Assembly: GCA_013397455.1 (NCBI GenBank)
Contig: VYZB01000135.1
Location: forward strand, 2,074,358 to 2,138,357
Length of the DNA: 64,000 nucleotides
Direction: 5' to 3'
Source: Crotophaga sulcirostris
Lineage: Eukaryota > Chordata > Aves > Cuculiformes > Crotophagidae
Shown one piece after another: positions 61,901 through 64,000 of the stretch. A program made the translations under genes and the position numbers. Within the stretch, counting starts at the first letter, position 1; each line of letters starts with the position of its first letter. The notes beneath the pieces were generated by a model. That model was not told the DNA's origin. It saw only the letters and a program-made list of their open reading frames with translations, and did no database searches.

Positions 61901-64000
61901 TCAATTAAACCAAAATAGTTTTCACAGGCAGAGAAATTATGTAGGTACACAATCTTGCTCAAATTATTATGGAGAATGTGACCTTGGAAGTCTGCATGAC
62001 TGTATGAAGTTGAGGTGCCCTAGTGCCAGTGACTCTTGAAAACAGAACTTCAGCAGCAAGTTGCTTTTTAAAAAGTCTTCCTAAATCATTCTCCAGACAA
62101 TATGTTCAGAGCTGAATTCAGCCCTTCACTGGACCAAATTTCCCAGTTTGAGCTCTTCTCACTGTTGTGCTGTGTGGATTAGTTTGTGTTGAAGCTTGTG
62201 GTCCTGAGGCCATGCTACTGCTTGAGAGTTTTGGATCTTTCCATCCAAATAAAATGAGTTCCTGGTACCTGTGGATAAGGAAAAAGTCTCAGAAAGTAGA
62301 AGACTATTAAAAAGAACCCCAACACATATTCTTTTGGAAACCTCATCAGTTTTAAAACCCTGAAGTGGCCTTGCACCCTCAGAGCCACGTACTCATTAGA
62401 GTCCAACCTCCACCTCCCCACTAGGCAACCTGAGAAGGCTTATTGCCAAACATCTTCTAGAGCTTTAGAGGCAGATTTTCAAAGGTACTCAGACACCTGA
62501 ATGCCTTTGAGGAGTTGGCCCTGAGTTCTCAGCAGGCTTAAGTTGGCCTAATGGATGGCTGACTAGCCTCTTTGGATTGTTGAGTGCTGAGAGTTGGTTT
62601 TTTTGTTTCTAATTCTGTGGCTGAGCAAATCAATTGCAGCAGAGTGAGGCAAACCAAAGGAAGGGTCTAGCAAGGTCTAATAGTTTGCTTTGAAGACTTG
62701 CAAGGAGCCCACTGGCCTCAGAAGCTTTGGCTGTTCTCAGGTTCTTAAGGTTCTCTTGAAATGATGGGGTGTTCAAAATTGTTCAGACACCAACAAGGCC
62801 AGATGAGGGCTTGGATTATTTTTTGGTAGTTTGGGTTGCTTTGGAAGGGCAAAGGAGTTCTGAGAGGTGGCACATGGATGGCAACTATTGGAGACCACTA
62901 GGAATAGAAGAACCTATTTCAGGATCTTATAGACGTCTGAAGAGTAGCTATTGAGCAGACCATAGTTTTGCTGCTTCTGTGATTTCCCACCTGTCTGTTG
63001 CAGACTTGGAGTGGGGGGCAACAGCAAAAAAAGGAGAATTGCCTGAGCCTGGGCCTCTCATAGTATCAGCTATGGTGGCGTTTTTATTTTGCTGTCATTA
63101 GAGTAAGATATTAAATATAAACTACAATAATTGAAATGCTAACTTTGTTCTTTGCAATCTAGAGATAATGTGATGTTTTTTAGGTACCTGTGTTTGAATA
63201 GATGTCCCAGTTTAGCTGCTGGCAGCCAGAACAAAGGGAGTAACCAGGCAGTTTGCTAGAGTCAAAAACCACAGCAGATTAGGTCTCTGTTCTGAGAAAT
63301 GTTTAACTCCTTATGAGGGAAACCCAGAACAAATGCAGGTAAATGTGAAGGGCTCTCTTTTTCCATCTTTCTCACAAGAAAATTAAATCATGGCCCGAGT
63401 GCATTTTGCAATAGGCTGACTTCAGTGAAGTAATTTTTGCCTTTTGGCTTGCCAGCGTACTCTACTATTTTAGGCATGGGTGACTTAGATCAGCCATGAA
63501 CAGGATTAGGGGCACCAATGGCAGCCCCTTGGTAACTGGGCTTATCAGGCTGTTGTCCTAGCAAGACTAACTGTCGTGCGGATGGAGGGTGGTAGAACAC
63601 TTCTGGGGAGGAGCAAGGAGTTGCAAGTTTGGCTAGTGGCAACTGGGCAGCAAATTCTTAGAGGGCTGAGAAAAGGGAAGGAATCCTTTCAAACCTGATA
63701 TGCAGGTTGCTTATGAGATGATCAATTCAGAGACAGTTCTTGCTAGTTTTTTCCGCCGCCCTAGGTGGTATCCTCCAAAAGACTGTGTTTGGTTGCAGTG
63801 TGGGGTCACTGGGTTGACACGATTTCTTTTGTCTTGAAGTGCCTGTCACACACCTCATAACAATTTTCTTGTTGCCAGACACTTGCAGAATACACTTCCA
63901 TTTTTTCTGTGTAATAATCATGTTATTGTAGGTTAATACCCTGGCTTTTGCATCCTGGAACCATACAGTTCCCTTGCTGGGTTAATTAACACAAACAAGA
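58999..64000. other. Non-coding stretch with two longer unassigned open frames
   Basis: The plus frame 59443-59907 (154 codons) and the minus frame 60619-61170 (183 codons) are the longest here. Neither shows a signal peptide, domain or repeat that I recognise, and no splice structure supports them. Both could arise by chance. A possible fragment of an old repeat lies at 62470-62545 (cagattttcaaaggtactca). Nothing else was recognised to the window end. Confidence 0.45.

Overview
The window is nuclear DNA from a bird. The main evidence is a dense set of CR1 LINE fragments, most truncated at the 5' end and many ending in short tandem octamers. A mariner relic, a hAT-like non-autonomous element, at least one very old MIR-type SINE and long AT-rich non-coding stretches fit an avian scaffold. 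The exact clade cannot be read from the sequence. There are no operons, CRISPR arrays, phage or plasmid genes. One 988-base run of N (13371-14358) is an assembly gap.

Only two stretches look like host protein-coding exons, both on the minus strand. The first (8277-8713) encodes almost a whole CIP/KIP cyclin-dependent kinase inhibitor of p21 type: the cyclin/CDK-binding region, a basic tail and the first part of a PCNA-binding box, ending at a splice donor exactly where the box is interrupted in CDKN1A genes. The terminal exon was not convincingly found. The second (46299-46548) is a single WDR7-like WD40 exon with good splice sites but one extra base in a five-base homopolymer, so it is frameshifted as given. 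It is more diverged than I would expect of a true WDR7 orthologue. No neighbouring WDR7 exons were recognised.

Layout: 1-8.2 kb is mostly intergenic or intronic, with a CR1 end, an old hairpin-like repeat and a MIR/L2-like tail. 8.3-8.7 kb holds the CDKN1-type exon. 13.1-15.1 kb is a pyrimidine-rich minisatellite running into the gap, followed by a CR1 end and a CR1 with a 5' inversion. 18.1-19.1 kb holds a CR1 end and an internally deleted mariner with both terminal inverted repeats. 26.1-27.2 kb is a long degraded CR1. 32.17-32.37 kb is a CpG-rich hAT-like miniature element. 40.37-40.53 kb is a (CCTT)n array. 43-56 kb is CR1-rich, including the WDR7-like exon at 46.3-46.5 kb and a MIR at 47.35 kb. 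55.6-64 kb has no recognised gene.

I found no undescribed multi-gene system. The most interesting points are the p21-type exon, the diverged frameshifted WDR7-like exon with a CR1 ending about 24 bp from its splice donor, the complete-ended mariner relic, the CpG-rich hAT element and the twin-primed CR1.
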